Shown piece after piece: positions 34,284-42,547 of a stretch of DNA of 64,000 nucleotides; the first letter of the stretch is position 1, and each line of letters begins with the position of its first letter. This DNA comes from Sulfoacidibacillus ferrooxidans (lineage in GTDB: Bacteria > Bacillota > Bacilli > Alicyclobacillales > SLC66): positions 1 to 64,000 of the forward strand of contig NZ_JALBUF010000007.1 of assembly GCF_022606465.1 (NCBI RefSeq), read 5' to 3'. A program made the translations under genes and the position numbers. Under the pieces are notes generated by a model. It worked only from the letters and a program-made list of their open reading frames with translations. It was not told the origin of the DNA and did not search any database.

Positions 34284-34931
34284 ATCGCGAGAACACATGT
34301 ATTTACGCGAAAACAGGAACTTGGAAATGCAGTAAGCCATGGTTTGGGTATTGCATTTAGTGTAGTTGCCTTACTGATGCTCATTTACTCCACTGTTGTA
34401 CAAGGCAATATGTTACACATTGTCAGCGGCATTATTTTTGGAGCAACAATGCTCCTGTTATATAGTTGCTCGACACTTTTACACAGTCTTCCACCTGGTC
34501 GAGCTAAAGATGTCTTTGAAGTATTAGATCATTCAGCTATTTACTTGTTTATTGCGGGTAGTTACACTCCCCTCTTGCTTATTATTGTAGGAGGGCGAGA
34601 ATCGTGGATCCTGCTTAGTATCATATGGATTATTGCCATCGGCGGTATTGTTTTTAAAGCTTTTTTTGTAAAGGAATATATGCTTTTATCTACGATTGGG
34701 TATATTTTATTGGGGTGGATGGCAGTATTTATGATTCATCCTATGTTACTAAAATTACCCCTCCCTGGTTTGATTTTATTAGTTGCTGGAGGATTATTCT
34801 ACACAATCGGTACTGTTTTTTATATTTGGAGGAAGTTTACTTATCATCACACTGTTTGGCACTTATTTGTATTGGCCGGCAGCATTTGTCATTTTATTCT
34901 CATTTATAAATACGTATTGACGATTGAGTAA
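34284..34931 (+). CDS. Hemolysin III family membrane protein with abnormal start
   Basis: About 215 residues, seven-helix HlyIII/PAQR-type (YCSTLLHSLPPGR-like region CSTLLHSLPPGRAKDVFEVLDHSAIYLFIAGSYTP is conserved by eye, shown here in parts: LLHSLPPG, DHSAIYLFIAGSYTP). The family N-terminus THVFTRKQELGNAVSHG is encoded from about 34293, but no ATG/GTG/TTG precedes it in frame. Only ATT 34281 or ATC 34284 follow the GGAGGA at 34275. An ATG at 34273 is in another frame and meets a stop at 34333. Either a rare start codon or a frameshift is indicated; the first normal start (TTG 34344) would truncate the protein. Confidence 0.8.
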   Translation: MARTHVFTRKQELGNAVSHGLGIAFSVVALLMLIYSTVVQGNMLHIVSGIIFGATMLLLYSCSTLLHSLPPGRAKDVFEVLDHSAIYLFIAGSYTPLLLIIVGGRESWILLSIIWIIAIGGIVFKAFFVKEYMLLSTIGYILLGWMAVFMIHPMLLKLPLPGLILLVAGGLFYTIGTVFYIWRKFTYHHTVWHLFVLAGSICHFILIYKYVLTIE

Positions 34932-35083
34932 GATGTGAAATGTTGTCGAATTTCAAGATGTCATCACTCCAAATGTGAAGATTTTATAAAAAGTAATTGA
35001 AACGATTGGTTCGTCATCATAGTAACATGATTTCATGATACACTCTGCTAAACATGTAACTACAAATGAATGGAGGTAATCTC

Positions 35084-35176
35084 ATGAATGATGAAAAAGC
35101 GATGCGTTTTATGTGGCGAGCATTTACGCTATTTTCTGTGTTTGCAAGTATGATTATGGTGATTGCAGCGCATTAA
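35084..35176 (+). CDS. 30-residue small membrane protein
   Basis: A 30-codon ORF beginning MNDEKAMRFMW and ending MVIAAH, with a hydrophobic C-terminal half (about 12-28) able to span the membrane once. GGAGGT lies 6 bases before the ATG. This strong ribosome site and the charged-then-hydrophobic layout make it a credible small membrane protein. Not recognised. It stands alone between the hemolysin III gene and a hairpin. Confidence 0.6.
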   Translation: MNDEKAMRFMWRAFTLFSVFASMIMVIAAH

Positions 35177-35201
35177 TAGATAAGTGCCGTGATGTTTATG
35201 T

Positions 35202-35225
35202 CCTATGCATGATTTTTTTGCATAG
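35202..35225 (+). terminator. Hairpin after the 30-residue ORF
   Basis: CTATGCA (35202-35208) pairs with TGCATAG (35219-35225); the loop contains a T-run. It is terminator-like and short, with function inferred from position downstream of the small ORF. Confidence 0.4.
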
Positions 35226-35267
35226 ATATGGTTCATGATCTAAAGAATTTGTCCATGATAAAAGTGT

Positions 35268-35291
35268 TTGCACACATGGTATTGTGTGCAA
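35268..35291 (+). repeat. 9-bp inverted repeat upstream of a membrane-protein gene
   Basis: TTGCACACA (35268-35276) pairs with TGTGTGCAA (35283-35291) across 6 bases, 32 bases before the next start. It is a possible operator or leader hairpin; nothing else identifies it. Confidence 0.45.
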
Positions 35292-35322
35292 GGTCATTTT
35301 GCATAGTGGGAGAGTGTATTCT

Positions 35323-35754
35323 TTGTTATTCATGACCAGTCTCTTGGGGACGATTGTTGGGTTACTCGTATTTTATCAGTTATTATCAGAAATGATTGAT
35401 CATATTGGATTAGAATTAAAGATGAGGCTGGTCATGGGGAATAGTATGGCTTTCGCATTTACTTTATCTATGTTCCTCAACATGGTGACAGGAAGTAAAT
35501 GGATTAGCGTTAGCGTAACCCTCATCGTAATCAGTATTGCAGCTTATTTGTTATATAAACCAAATAAGCTGATTGATATGATAGAAGTAGTATTATCAGC
35601 GATTATGAGCGCTGCAATGGGGGTTATGTTGTTAGGAATGGTCAATATGGTTGCAGTGTTCATGATTCAAGTAGCTCTTTTAGTTGTTGAATGTTTGATG
35701 CTGCTGATGGCAAGTGGTGTTTTACGAGAAAAATCATCCATCTCTCGCGATTAA
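35323..35754 (+). CDS. Four-helix membrane protein, unknown
   Basis: About 143 residues, dominated by four hydrophobic segments (LLGTIVGLLVFYQLL, MAFAFTLSMFLNMV, ISVSVTLIVISIAAYLLY, MSAAMGVMLLGMVNMVAVF) with unusually many Met residues. TTG at 35323 lies 8 bases after GGGAGAG; ATG at 35332 is a spaced alternative. Met-rich membrane helices and the neighbouring copZ invite a copper link, but that is speculation. Family not recognised. Confidence 0.6.
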   Translation: MLFMTSLLGTIVGLLVFYQLLSEMIDHIGLELKMRLVMGNSMAFAFTLSMFLNMVTGSKWISVSVTLIVISIAAYLLYKPNKLIDMIEVVLSAIMSAAMGVMLLGMVNMVAVFMIQVALLVVECLMLLMASGVLREKSSISRD

Positions 35755-35777
35755 AAGAGATATTTCTACGCGCTTCC

Positions 35778-35803
35778 TATACCTAAGGGGGGTATGGTAT
35801 AAT
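35778..35803 (+). promoter_or_regulatory. CsoR-like operator overlapping the copZ promoter
   Basis: TATACCTAAGGGGGGTAT (35778-35795) resembles the pseudo-palindromic CsoR operator of Bacillus copZA (TACCCTACGGGGGTAT) and runs into a -10 element TATAAT (35798-35803). Copper-relieved repression of copZ is the natural reading. No csoR gene is in the window. Confidence 0.65.
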
Positions 35804-35861
35804 AAAAGAGGATGATATGTTGCTCTTAAACATAGCAGATTGATAAGGAGTTGGCACATCG

Positions 35862-36068
35862 ATGAAGGTAGAAACGTTAAAAGTTAAAGGAATGACATGC
35901 AATCACTGTAAACATGCTGTTGAAACTGCATTAGTCGATATTGACGGCATTTCAAAAGCAACTGTTGAGCTTGATAAAGGTCAAGTAGTTGTAGAATTTA
36001 AAAAAGATGTGAGTAAAGACGTGCTTCGGGCTGCCATTGATGATGCAGGTTATGAACTGATTGAATAG
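35862..36068 (+). CDS. copZ: Copper chaperone CopZ
   Basis: 68 residues, a single heavy-metal-associated domain. The Cu(I) site is MTCNHC near residues 11-16, followed by the ferredoxin-like fold ending AIDDAGYELIE. It delivers Cu(I) to CopA-type ATPases or CsoR in the cytoplasm. AAGGAG precedes the ATG. Unusually, no copA follows; the next gene is AbrB-like after a hairpin. Confidence 0.92.
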   Translation: MKVETLKVKGMTCNHCKHAVETALVDIDGISKATVELDKGQVVVEFKKDVSKDVLRAAIDDAGYELIE

Positions 36069-36095
36069 AGTAATAAACGATTTACTATAGACATG

Positions 36096-36140
36096 ACCAA
36101 ACACACTTGTCGTTATAGTCTTTCGAGAAGTGTGTTTGGT
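36096..36140 (+). terminator. Hairpin after copZ
   Basis: ACCAAACACACTT (36096-36108) pairs perfectly with 36128-36140 (13 bp) around a 19-base loop. There is no T-run, but its position 28 bases after the copZ stop suits a transcript end. Confidence 0.6.
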
Positions 36141-36199
36141 GTTCACGTAAACAACGTTTCATGGTATGATAGTTAAAATAGGTTTGAGAGGGTGTATCT

Positions 36200-36451
36200 G
36201 TGAAAATTACTGGTATGAGTCGACCATTAGACGCGCTAGGACGTGTTGTGATACCGAAAGAATTGCGTAAAACATTAGGTCTAGAACCGGGTGATCCGAT
36301 CGAAGTGTTTTATGATGAGATAGGACAAGTTATTTTACGTAAATTTCACATTCATTGCGAATTTTGTGGAAGCGATGACCTTCTCATGGATCTACACGGG
36401 AAAAAAGTTTGTAAATCATGTGCAGAAAGTATTGTAAGCCAAGATCAATAG
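36200..36451 (+). CDS. AbrB-family transition-state regulator with zinc-ribbon tail
   Basis: 83 residues. The N-terminal AbrB/SpoVT swapped-hairpin DNA-binding domain (SRPLDALGRVVIPKELRKTLGLEPGD in pieces: LGRVVIPKELRKTL) is followed by two Cys pairs (CEFC, CKSC) that could bind zinc, unlike Bacillus AbrB itself. The GTG at 36200 follows GAGAGGG. Such regulators control transition-phase and sporulation genes. Monocistronic, with a T-tailed terminator after it. Confidence 0.88.
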   Translation: MKITGMSRPLDALGRVVIPKELRKTLGLEPGDPIEVFYDEIGQVILRKFHIHCEFCGSDDLLMDLHGKKVCKSCAESIVSQDQ

Positions 36452-36516
36452 TTTTTTGCTATAGGTGTAACGATCATAGCTTACAATCATAGAAGTAGTG
36501 CACATGGAATAGAAAT

Positions 36517-36562
36517 AAACGCATGCTCGATAGTTAGTGATTGTCGGGTATGCGTTTTTTTT
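36517..36562 (+). terminator. Intrinsic terminator after the AbrB-like gene
   Basis: AAACGCAT (36517-36524) pairs with ATGCGTTT (36550-36557), and T residues run through 36562. The loop is long (25 bases), but the T-run is convincing. Confidence 0.7.
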
Positions 36563-36658
36563 GTTTTTATGAGTGATATCAGCAGATGATCAAAAAGTAC
36601 ATAATTGACGATAGTGTTATTTATCTGTATAATCAAAATAAACATAAGGATGTTGAAC

Positions 36659-37075
36659 ATGAACAAATCAAATGTAGAAGATGGAGAGAATCAACGATTA
36701 TTAGGCATCTCTGATTTAATAGAAATGCTAGGAATTAGTGCGAGAACGATTCGATATTATGAAGAGCTTGGATTTATTCATCCGTATCGCACGGCAGGCA
36801 ACCATCGCATCTATCATCGTAAAGATTATGCTCGCTTGCGGATGATTTTGCGAGGTAGAATGTTAGGGTTTTCATTGGATGAAATGAAAGAATTATTTCA
36901 ATTATATGATGCAGATCCTAGTGAAAAAGAACAACTGAAACGTGGTATCGAGCTTGCAAAAAAACATCTTGAAGATATTCACAGCCGTATGTCAGAGATG
37001 CGAATATTGGAGACAGATTTGACTGCTGCATTAGAAGATGCTCAGAAACGGTTAAAGCAATTACAAGTGGAGTAA
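36659..37075 (+). CDS. MerR-family regulator of the acyl-CoA gene group
   Basis: 138 residues. The MerR winged helix (LGISARTIRYYEELGFIHPYRT, NHRIYHRKDYARL) is followed by a coiled coil (about 85-135). No cysteine metal site is visible. ATG at 36659 lies 8 bases after AAGGA; an ATG at 36650 overlaps that site. It heads a run of enoyl-CoA hydratase, hydroxyacyl-CoA dehydrogenase and acyl-CoA ligase genes, so it resembles LiuR-type regulators of branched-chain/fatty-acid breakdown. Confidence 0.85.
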   Translation: MNKSNVEDGENQRLLGISDLIEMLGISARTIRYYEELGFIHPYRTAGNHRIYHRKDYARLRMILRGRMLGFSLDEMKELFQLYDADPSEKEQLKRGIELAKKHLEDIHSRMSEMRILETDLTAALEDAQKRLKQLQVE

Positions 37076-37107
37076 GTAAAAGGTGATTAGAGGGAGGGAG
37101 TATTGAA

Positions 37108-37899
37108 GTGAATCCAGATCCAAAAGTATTATATCAAGAAGATGGGGCTATTGCGCTCATCACGATCAATAGACCACAAGTACATAACTGTATTGATGGT
37201 GAAACGGCAGATGAGCTCTATCAGGCATTTTCCCGTTTTCGCGATAATCCTGCCATGAATGTGGCCATTTTAACTGGAAGTGGATCGTCTTTTAGTTCTG
37301 GTGCAGATTTAAAAGCAATTGATACCCTTGGTCCAATAGATATATATGATCATCCAGACTTCATATATGACGGATCAGGATATTTAGGATTTACGCGCCT
37401 TACAAATATTTTTAAACCAACGATTGCTGCAGTGCACGGATACTGTTATGCAGGTGGTCTTGAGATGGCAGCTTGGTGTGATATTCGAATTGCTAGTTAT
37501 GATGCAACATTTGGGTGTCTTGAGCGTCGATACAATGTTCCGTTAGTGGATGGGGGAACACAGCGTTTGCCGCGTATTGTCGGATGGGGGCGCGGCATGG
37601 ATCTCATCCTCACAGGGAGAGAAATCAATTCACAAACTGCATTAGAATGGGGACTTGTCACAGAGCTTGTCGAACGAGATCAATTGCTATCTCGTGCTCG
37701 TGATCTCGCTTCACAAATAGCAGCGTACCCGCAGGGGGCTCTTCGCACAGATAAGCAAGCGGCTGTTAGAGGATGGGGTCTTTCAATAGAAGAAGGTTTG
37801 CGCATTGAGACTCAATTAGGCATGACACAGGTGCGTAGTACTGAGATTCGTGACGGAGTAAAACGTTTCAAAAATCGTAAAACTTCAGAGTTAGACTAA
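37108..37899 (+). CDS. Enoyl-CoA hydratase/isomerase (crotonase family)
   Basis: 263 residues. Crotonase-fold motifs SGSGSSFSSGADLKAI (first oxyanion hole), GYCYAGGLEMAAWCDIRIAS (second) and FGCLERRYNVPLVDGG with the catalytic Glu are visible. It hydrates 2-enoyl-CoA in beta-oxidation or acts on a related CoA ester. The GTG at 37108 has GAGGGAGGGAG upstream. It is 32 bases after the MerR gene and 46 before the dehydrogenase. Confidence 0.87.
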   Translation: MNPDPKVLYQEDGAIALITINRPQVHNCIDGETADELYQAFSRFRDNPAMNVAILTGSGSSFSSGADLKAIDTLGPIDIYDHPDFIYDGSGYLGFTRLTNIFKPTIAAVHGYCYAGGLEMAAWCDIRIASYDATFGCLERRYNVPLVDGGTQRLPRIVGWGRGMDLILTGREINSQTALEWGLVTELVERDQLLSRARDLASQIAAYPQGALRTDKQAAVRGWGLSIEEGLRIETQLGMTQVRSTEIRDGVKRFKNRKTSELD

Positions 37900-37945
37900 T
37901 ATAGATATTTGAATCAGAAGTACAATCCATCTCGGAGGTTACTAT

Positions 37946-38800
37946 ATGTTGAGTCAAGAAAAAACGATTGGGGTTTTAGGTGCAGGACTCATGGGACATG
38001 GAATAACTCTTCTTGCCGCAAAGGCTGGTTATAAAACAACCATGGTAGATCAAAGTGAAGAAATAGTAGAAAAAGCTATGCAAATCATCAAAAAAAATTT
38101 GCGGCATGAAGTAAATTCCAATAAAATAACAGAAACAATCGCTGAGAATATCAGTAACTGTATCACACTATCTTCACAAGTTGAAGATTTGCAATTCTGT
38201 GATGTGGTGATAGAGGCTATTCCGGAAGTTCTAACATTAAAAAAAGATGCGTTCTCCTTGCTGGATAAAATATGCAAGCCATCAACAATTCTTGCCACGA
38301 ATACGAGTCAATTGAGCATTTCTGAAATTGCATCAGCAACACAACGTGTAAACCAAGTAATTGGTATGCATTTTTTTTACCCAGCACAAATCATGCAACT
38401 TGTAGAGATACCACTTGGTGAGCATACTTCGCAAGAGACACGAGATTCGATTGTAAACATAGCTAAAAATATGGGTAAAAGTCCTATTGTTTGCAAGGAC
38501 TCACCTGGATTTATAGTGAATCGTTTACTTGCAGGGATGATGGTAGAGGCTACTCGCATGTATGATGAGCAAGTTGCTAGTATAGAAGATATCGATCGTG
38601 CTATCAAGTTAGGATTAGGTCATCCTATGGGGCCTTATGAATTATTTGATTTTAGCGGGATTGATACTATGGTGCGGGCTGCAGATGGTTTACGCGATGC
38701 GCTGGGTGAACGTTTCTTGCTAGGAACTGGGATTCGAAGCAAAATGCGTGCAGGGGATCTGGGACGAAAAACCGGTAAGGGATTTTATACATATGAGTAA
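37946..38800 (+). CDS. 3-hydroxyacyl-CoA dehydrogenase
   Basis: 284 residues, the length of Hbd/MmgB-type 3-hydroxybutyryl-CoA dehydrogenases. NAD motif GAGLMGHGI (near 10), NTSQLSISEIA, catalytic His in GMHFFYPA, and the C-terminal GLGHPMGPYELFDFSG are present. It oxidises 3-hydroxyacyl-CoA after the hydratase next door. The stop is followed immediately by AAGGAGGT, which belongs to the next gene. Confidence 0.9.
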   Translation: MLSQEKTIGVLGAGLMGHGITLLAAKAGYKTTMVDQSEEIVEKAMQIIKKNLRHEVNSNKITETIAENISNCITLSSQVEDLQFCDVVIEAIPEVLTLKKDAFSLLDKICKPSTILATNTSQLSISEIASATQRVNQVIGMHFFYPAQIMQLVEIPLGEHTSQETRDSIVNIAKNMGKSPIVCKDSPGFIVNRLLAGMMVEATRMYDEQVASIEDIDRAIKLGLGHPMGPYELFDFSGIDTMVRAADGLRDALGERFLLGTGIRSKMRAGDLGRKTGKGFYTYE

Positions 38801-38853
38801 GGAGGTGAAGCGCGCAAGATTCATTAGCTTTTATGATCTCTTGCGCGTGACAG
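38799..38853 (+). promoter_or_regulatory. Shine-Dalgarno separated from its start codon by a hairpin
   Basis: AAGGAGGT (38799-38806) is 47 bases before the acyl-CoA ligase ATG. Between them CGCGCAAGA (38811-38819) pairs with TCTTGCGCG (38839-38847), and TCAT (38821-38824) with ATGA (38833-38836). When folded, the effective spacing is 4 + 6 bases, a normal distance. No other ribosome site precedes the ATG. A 22-codon frame from GTG 38805 is the alternative use of this site. Confidence 0.55.
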
Positions 38854-40443
38854 ATGAATCTATTTTCTTATGAGGGGAAACAAAAAACTAGATACTGTGC
38901 CAATATTATAAGTAGTATGAAGATGCATGTAGCTAAAAACCCAACGATGGAGGCAATCGTTTGTGAAAATAGAAGTGAAACTTGGGAGCAGATGTGGGAG
39001 CGTACAAACCGTTTAGGACATGCCTTACATAACCTTGGTATACAAAAATCAGATCGTGTCGGTGTAATGCTCGAAAATTGTGTTGAGTTCGTAGAGAGCT
39101 TTGTAGCATTAATGAAATTGGGAGTGATCATTACACCTATCAATATACACTTAGGAACAGAAGAATTAGCCTATCAATTAAACCACGCAGAGGTACGCTG
39201 TGTAATTACAAATAGCAATCATGCAGAAAAATTAATGATGATCCGAATGCAAGTACCAAGTGTTTCTTTTATTATGATTGTTGGAACAGAAAAACTTGAT
39301 CATACATTACTTTATGAGGATCTTATAGATCAAGCTGACTCAAATGAGCTAGAAACACTAGTCTTTCCTGAAGATATTCATATGATTATGTATACTTCTG
39401 GAACAACTGGTCGACCCAAAGGAGCTATTCGTGGTTATGATGAGAATTACCACACGGGCATAGCAGCTGCCATAGAATGGGGGTTACATGTAGGTGATCG
39501 CTATTTAGCGGTAACACCGCTTTATCATGCAGCGTCGTGTGCATGGTTACTGACTACATTTATTACAGGTGGAACAGTTATTATTTTACCGAAATTTACA
39601 CCAACAGATTTCCTGGAAGCGATTGCAAGTCGCGATGTGACTTGGTCGATGATGGTGCCAGTGATGTATGATCGGTTACTTATGCTTACAGACGAAGAGT
39701 TGTTACGCTATCAGTTAAAAAATTTGCGACTCTTTGTCTCAGGAGGAGCACCATTACATACAATTACAAAAATCAAATTAAAAAAATGGCTACCAGCCAT
39801 TTCATTGTATGAATTTTATGGAAGTACAGAACTTGGCATATCCACTGTATTACGCGATGAGGATCAATTACGTAAAGAACGATGTGTGGGTAAAGCACTT
39901 CAAGATGTAGAATTACGTCTTTTAGATCCATCTGGTAATCAAATTCAAAATGGAGAATTAGGTATTCTTTACTCTCGAGGTTTATGTGGGTTTCGTGGTT
40001 ATTGGAGAGATGATCAAGCTACAAAAGATGCTTTTACAGATGAAGAATGGGCTACAGTTGGCGATATAGCTCGTCAAGATAATGAAGGTTACTTTTACAT
40101 AGTAGATAGAGCAAAGGATTTGGTGATTACGGGGGGTGTAAACGTCTATCCAACAGAAGTTGAAAGTGTAATCATGGATATCAGCGAAATTGCAGATGTA
40201 GCAGTAATTGGTGTCCCTGATCCCAAGTGGGGGGAGTCACTGAAAGCGATCGTTGTTGTAAAAGCAGGATACGAGTTAACAGAACAAGACATTATTTCAT
40301 ACTGTAAAAATCATCTGGCTGGATTCAAAGTGCCCAAATCTGTAGATTTTGTTTTACAAATACCACGGACTCCCACCGGTAAGATCTTAAAAAGGGAATT
40401 AAGAAAACCATATTGGGGAGATACAACTATACAGATATCATAA
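38854..40443 (+). CDS. Acyl-CoA synthetase (AMP-forming)
   Basis: 529 residues, ANL superfamily. The AMP-binding loop MYTSGTTGRPKGAI, FYGSTELG, the hinge VDRAKDLVITGGVNVYPTEVE and the C-terminal catalytic Lys in PRTPTGKILKREL are all present. It activates a fatty or aromatic acid to its CoA ester, feeding the hydratase and dehydrogenase upstream. The start at 38854 has no nearby ribosome site except through the hairpin described separately; ATG 38920 (MKMHVAKNP) is a shorter alternative. Confidence 0.88.
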   Translation: MNLFSYEGKQKTRYCANIISSMKMHVAKNPTMEAIVCENRSETWEQMWERTNRLGHALHNLGIQKSDRVGVMLENCVEFVESFVALMKLGVIITPINIHLGTEELAYQLNHAEVRCVITNSNHAEKLMMIRMQVPSVSFIMIVGTEKLDHTLLYEDLIDQADSNELETLVFPEDIHMIMYTSGTTGRPKGAIRGYDENYHTGIAAAIEWGLHVGDRYLAVTPLYHAASCAWLLTTFITGGTVIILPKFTPTDFLEAIASRDVTWSMMVPVMYDRLLMLTDEELLRYQLKNLRLFVSGGAPLHTITKIKLKKWLPAISLYEFYGSTELGISTVLRDEDQLRKERCVGKALQDVELRLLDPSGNQIQNGELGILYSRGLCGFRGYWRDDQATKDAFTDEEWATVGDIARQDNEGYFYIVDRAKDLVITGGVNVYPTEVESVIMDISEIADVAVIGVPDPKWGESLKAIVVVKAGYELTEQDIISYCKNHLAGFKVPKSVDFVLQIPRTPTGKILKRELRKPYWGDTTIQIS

Positions 40444-40587
40444 AGTATGGATTAAATTTTAATGACTCCTGTAGCTTAAACCTTAACTAGGTGACTAAAC
40501 GTCTTGTACAATGCTACTAACTCGCGTATGTTTTACAGTGAGTAGGTATCACTATATGTTTGGTGATGTGCTAAGGAGGAAATCTGT

Positions 40588-40836
40588 ATGTGGGCAAGAA
40601 GAATTTTTCGCATTGCTAGTATTTGTGCTTTTATCTCTTCAATTATATTACCGTTTGCCTCCGTTTTCTTTATTATCATCTCAGCTTCATCTCTTGTTAG
40701 CATGACTCGAAACAAACAAGGATTACAAAGTAGTGATCGCATTTTTATGTGGATTACCATGGGTGCATCTTTATTTTTTTTGCTTGCTGCTATGGGAATA
40801 CCAATACCAGGGACAATCAATATTAGTAAATCTTGA
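40588..40836 (+). CDS. Small two-helix membrane protein
   Basis: 82 residues with two hydrophobic segments (about 10-37 ICAFISSIILPFASVFFIII and 54-72 MWITMGASLFFLLAAMG) and a short basic loop. AAGGAGGA precedes the ATG at good spacing, supporting real translation. Not recognised. It lies between the acyl-CoA ligase and a SnoaL-like gene, 16 bases before the latter, so it may be part of this catabolic/transport group. Confidence 0.65.
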   Translation: MWARRIFRIASICAFISSIILPFASVFFIIISASSLVSMTRNKQGLQSSDRIFMWITMGASLFFLLAAMGIPIPGTINISKS

Positions 40837-40852
40837 TTTGGAGGTACTACAT

Positions 40853-41236
40853 ATGAAACGGAATTCTCATTTAAGTCTTATACAGTCAAATAAAGAGCAG
40901 AATATCCGCAGGTATTATCAAGCAGTGGATGCACATGATCTAGATACGATCTATTCGTTGTTTTCTGATGATATCGTCTATGAACGTGCTGGGTCACCTG
41001 TAATTGCTGGAATTATTGAATTTAAAAAATTTTACGAATCAGAACGTCAAATTTTGATCGGTCAACACACGTTGTTGGATGTGATCGCAGATGATCACGG
41101 GGTGGCTGTACGTGGAATATTTAATGGGCAATTAAAGAATGGAAGGAATGTAAGCACGAAATTTTCTGATATATTTATCATGTCTGGGGACAAGGTGCAA
41201 CAAAGATATACTTTTTTTGATGGAACAGAAGTATAA
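40853..41236 (+). CDS. SnoaL/NTF2-like domain protein
   Basis: 127 residues. The pattern NIRRYYQAVDAHDLDTIYSLF, DDIVYERAGSPVIAG and GRNVSTKFSDIFIM is typical of the cone-shaped NTF2-like fold used by SnoaL-type isomerases and small ligand-binding proteins. Catalytic identity is not readable. GGAGGT lies 7 bases before the ATG at 40853. It lies between the small membrane protein and the MFS transporter genes. Confidence 0.75.
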   Translation: MKRNSHLSLIQSNKEQNIRRYYQAVDAHDLDTIYSLFSDDIVYERAGSPVIAGIIEFKKFYESERQILIGQHTLLDVIADDHGVAVRGIFNGQLKNGRNVSTKFSDIFIMSGDKVQQRYTFFDGTEV

Positions 41237-41278
41237 AAATTCCTGCTAAAAGTTCAATAATATTAATATAGGAAGGAA

Positions 41279-42517
41279 TTGAAAGACGCGGTGGAAACTA
41301 AACGTGATTTAGAAGCTTCCCGCAATGGGATTAAGGCGTTAATTAGTATTGGCTTAGCATGGGCATTTGATGCTATGGACTTCTCTATTCTTACTTTTGT
41401 ACTCGTAGATATTATGAAAGACTACCATGTTCCTTTAACATTGGCTGCAGGCGTTGCATCAGCAACAACTTTTGCGCGTTTGGGAGGTGGATTTTTTGGG
41501 GGCCTCCTTGGCGATTATTGGGGTCGTAAAGCCAGTCTAGTTTTATCAATATTTTGGTTTGCGGTTTTCGAATTTTTAACTGGATTTTCGATTGATTTTA
41601 CTCTATTGTATGTCGTTCGAATTTTTTACGGTATTGGTATGGGCGCAATGTATGCAAATGGAACGCCTATGTTAATGGAATTAATGCCTACAAAATGGCG
41701 AGGGATTGCATCTGGTATCATGCAGTCTGGTTTCTCATTTGGTTTTATTTTTGCAGCTCTTATTTATCGCAATTGGTATGGGTTTCTCGGATGGCACGGC
41801 TTATTCTATGTAGCGTGTATTCCAGCGGTTTTAGTCGCCATTTATATTTGGTGGCAGCTTCCAGAATCTACTCGTTGGAAAAATGAAAGGGCAGAGCAAA
41901 CAAGCAAAAAAGTACCTATTTCACAACTATTTAATCAAGGCCATACATGGAGTACAATTCATGCAGCTATTATTTCTGTACTTGCATTTTCAGTTACATA
42001 TCCTATTAATGTTTTTTATGCTACATTATTAACGAAAAATGGTCATTTTGATACCGCAGTAGTAGCAGATACCATTATTTTATTAAACGTAGCAGGCATT
42101 ATTGGTAACGTAATAGGTGGCTATGTTTCTGATTTGATTGGACGTAAATGGGTCATTGTGATTTCAGGAATTGCTACACTTTTTTGTTCATTTTTATTTT
42201 TAGATATTACAAATGATACATTGCGTATTGTGTTTACTTTTCTCATAGGTTTATTTTCTATCGGGGGAGTATGGGCGGCAATTCCTACTTATATTGCAGA
42301 ACACTTTCGTACAAGTGTTCGATCAACTGGTCAAGGAACTACTTATCATTTTGGAGCGGCACTTGGGGGAGCCATTGTACCATTAATAGTTTCCTCCGTA
42401 GCTCCTTATGTAGGTGGATTAGCTTGGTCTATGACTTATTCAGTAGCTATAGCATCTGTTTTAATTAGTGTATTTGCACTACTTTACAAAGAGACAAAAG
42501 GTATGGAGTTAGAATGA
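41279..42517 (+). CDS. MFS transporter, carboxylate/aromatic-acid type
   Basis: 412 residues, twelve membrane helices. The MFS loop-2 motif GGLLGDYWGRKASL and its C-terminal repeat GGYVSDLIGRKWVI are clear. WAFDAMDFSI at helix 1 is characteristic of the SHS/AAHS carboxylate and aromatic-acid symporters. It probably imports the acid activated by the nearby acyl-CoA ligase. The start is uncertain: TTG 41279 abuts GGAAGGA, while GTG 41291 is 13 bases away. Confidence 0.85.
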   Translation: MKDAVETKRDLEASRNGIKALISIGLAWAFDAMDFSILTFVLVDIMKDYHVPLTLAAGVASATTFARLGGGFFGGLLGDYWGRKASLVLSIFWFAVFEFLTGFSIDFTLLYVVRIFYGIGMGAMYANGTPMLMELMPTKWRGIASGIMQSGFSFGFIFAALIYRNWYGFLGWHGLFYVACIPAVLVAIYIWWQLPESTRWKNERAEQTSKKVPISQLFNQGHTWSTIHAAIISVLAFSVTYPINVFYATLLTKNGHFDTAVVADTIILLNVAGIIGNVIGGYVSDLIGRKWVIVISGIATLFCSFLFLDITNDTLRIVFTFLIGLFSIGGVWAAIPTYIAEHFRTSVRSTGQGTTYHFGAALGGAIVPLIVSSVAPYVGGLAWSMTYSVAIASVLISVFALLYKETKGMELE

Positions 42518-42547
42518 TGGTTACGAATGATTTTTAAAAATTATCTA

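Noticed and set aside
36605-36658. Longer MerR start at 36605
   Set aside because: It would place the ribosome site AAGGA inside the coding region and add a hydrophobic leader foreign to MerR proteins.
38805-38873. 22-codon gene from GTG 38805
   Set aside because: It uses the AAGGAGG only by overlap and consists mostly of hairpin sequence; the structured ribosome site for the ligase is a better explanation, though not proven.
40533-40820. 95-codon minus-strand frame opposite the small membrane protein
   Set aside because: The plus-strand gene has AAGGAGGA and membrane helices; the minus frame has no ribosome site and is its shadow.
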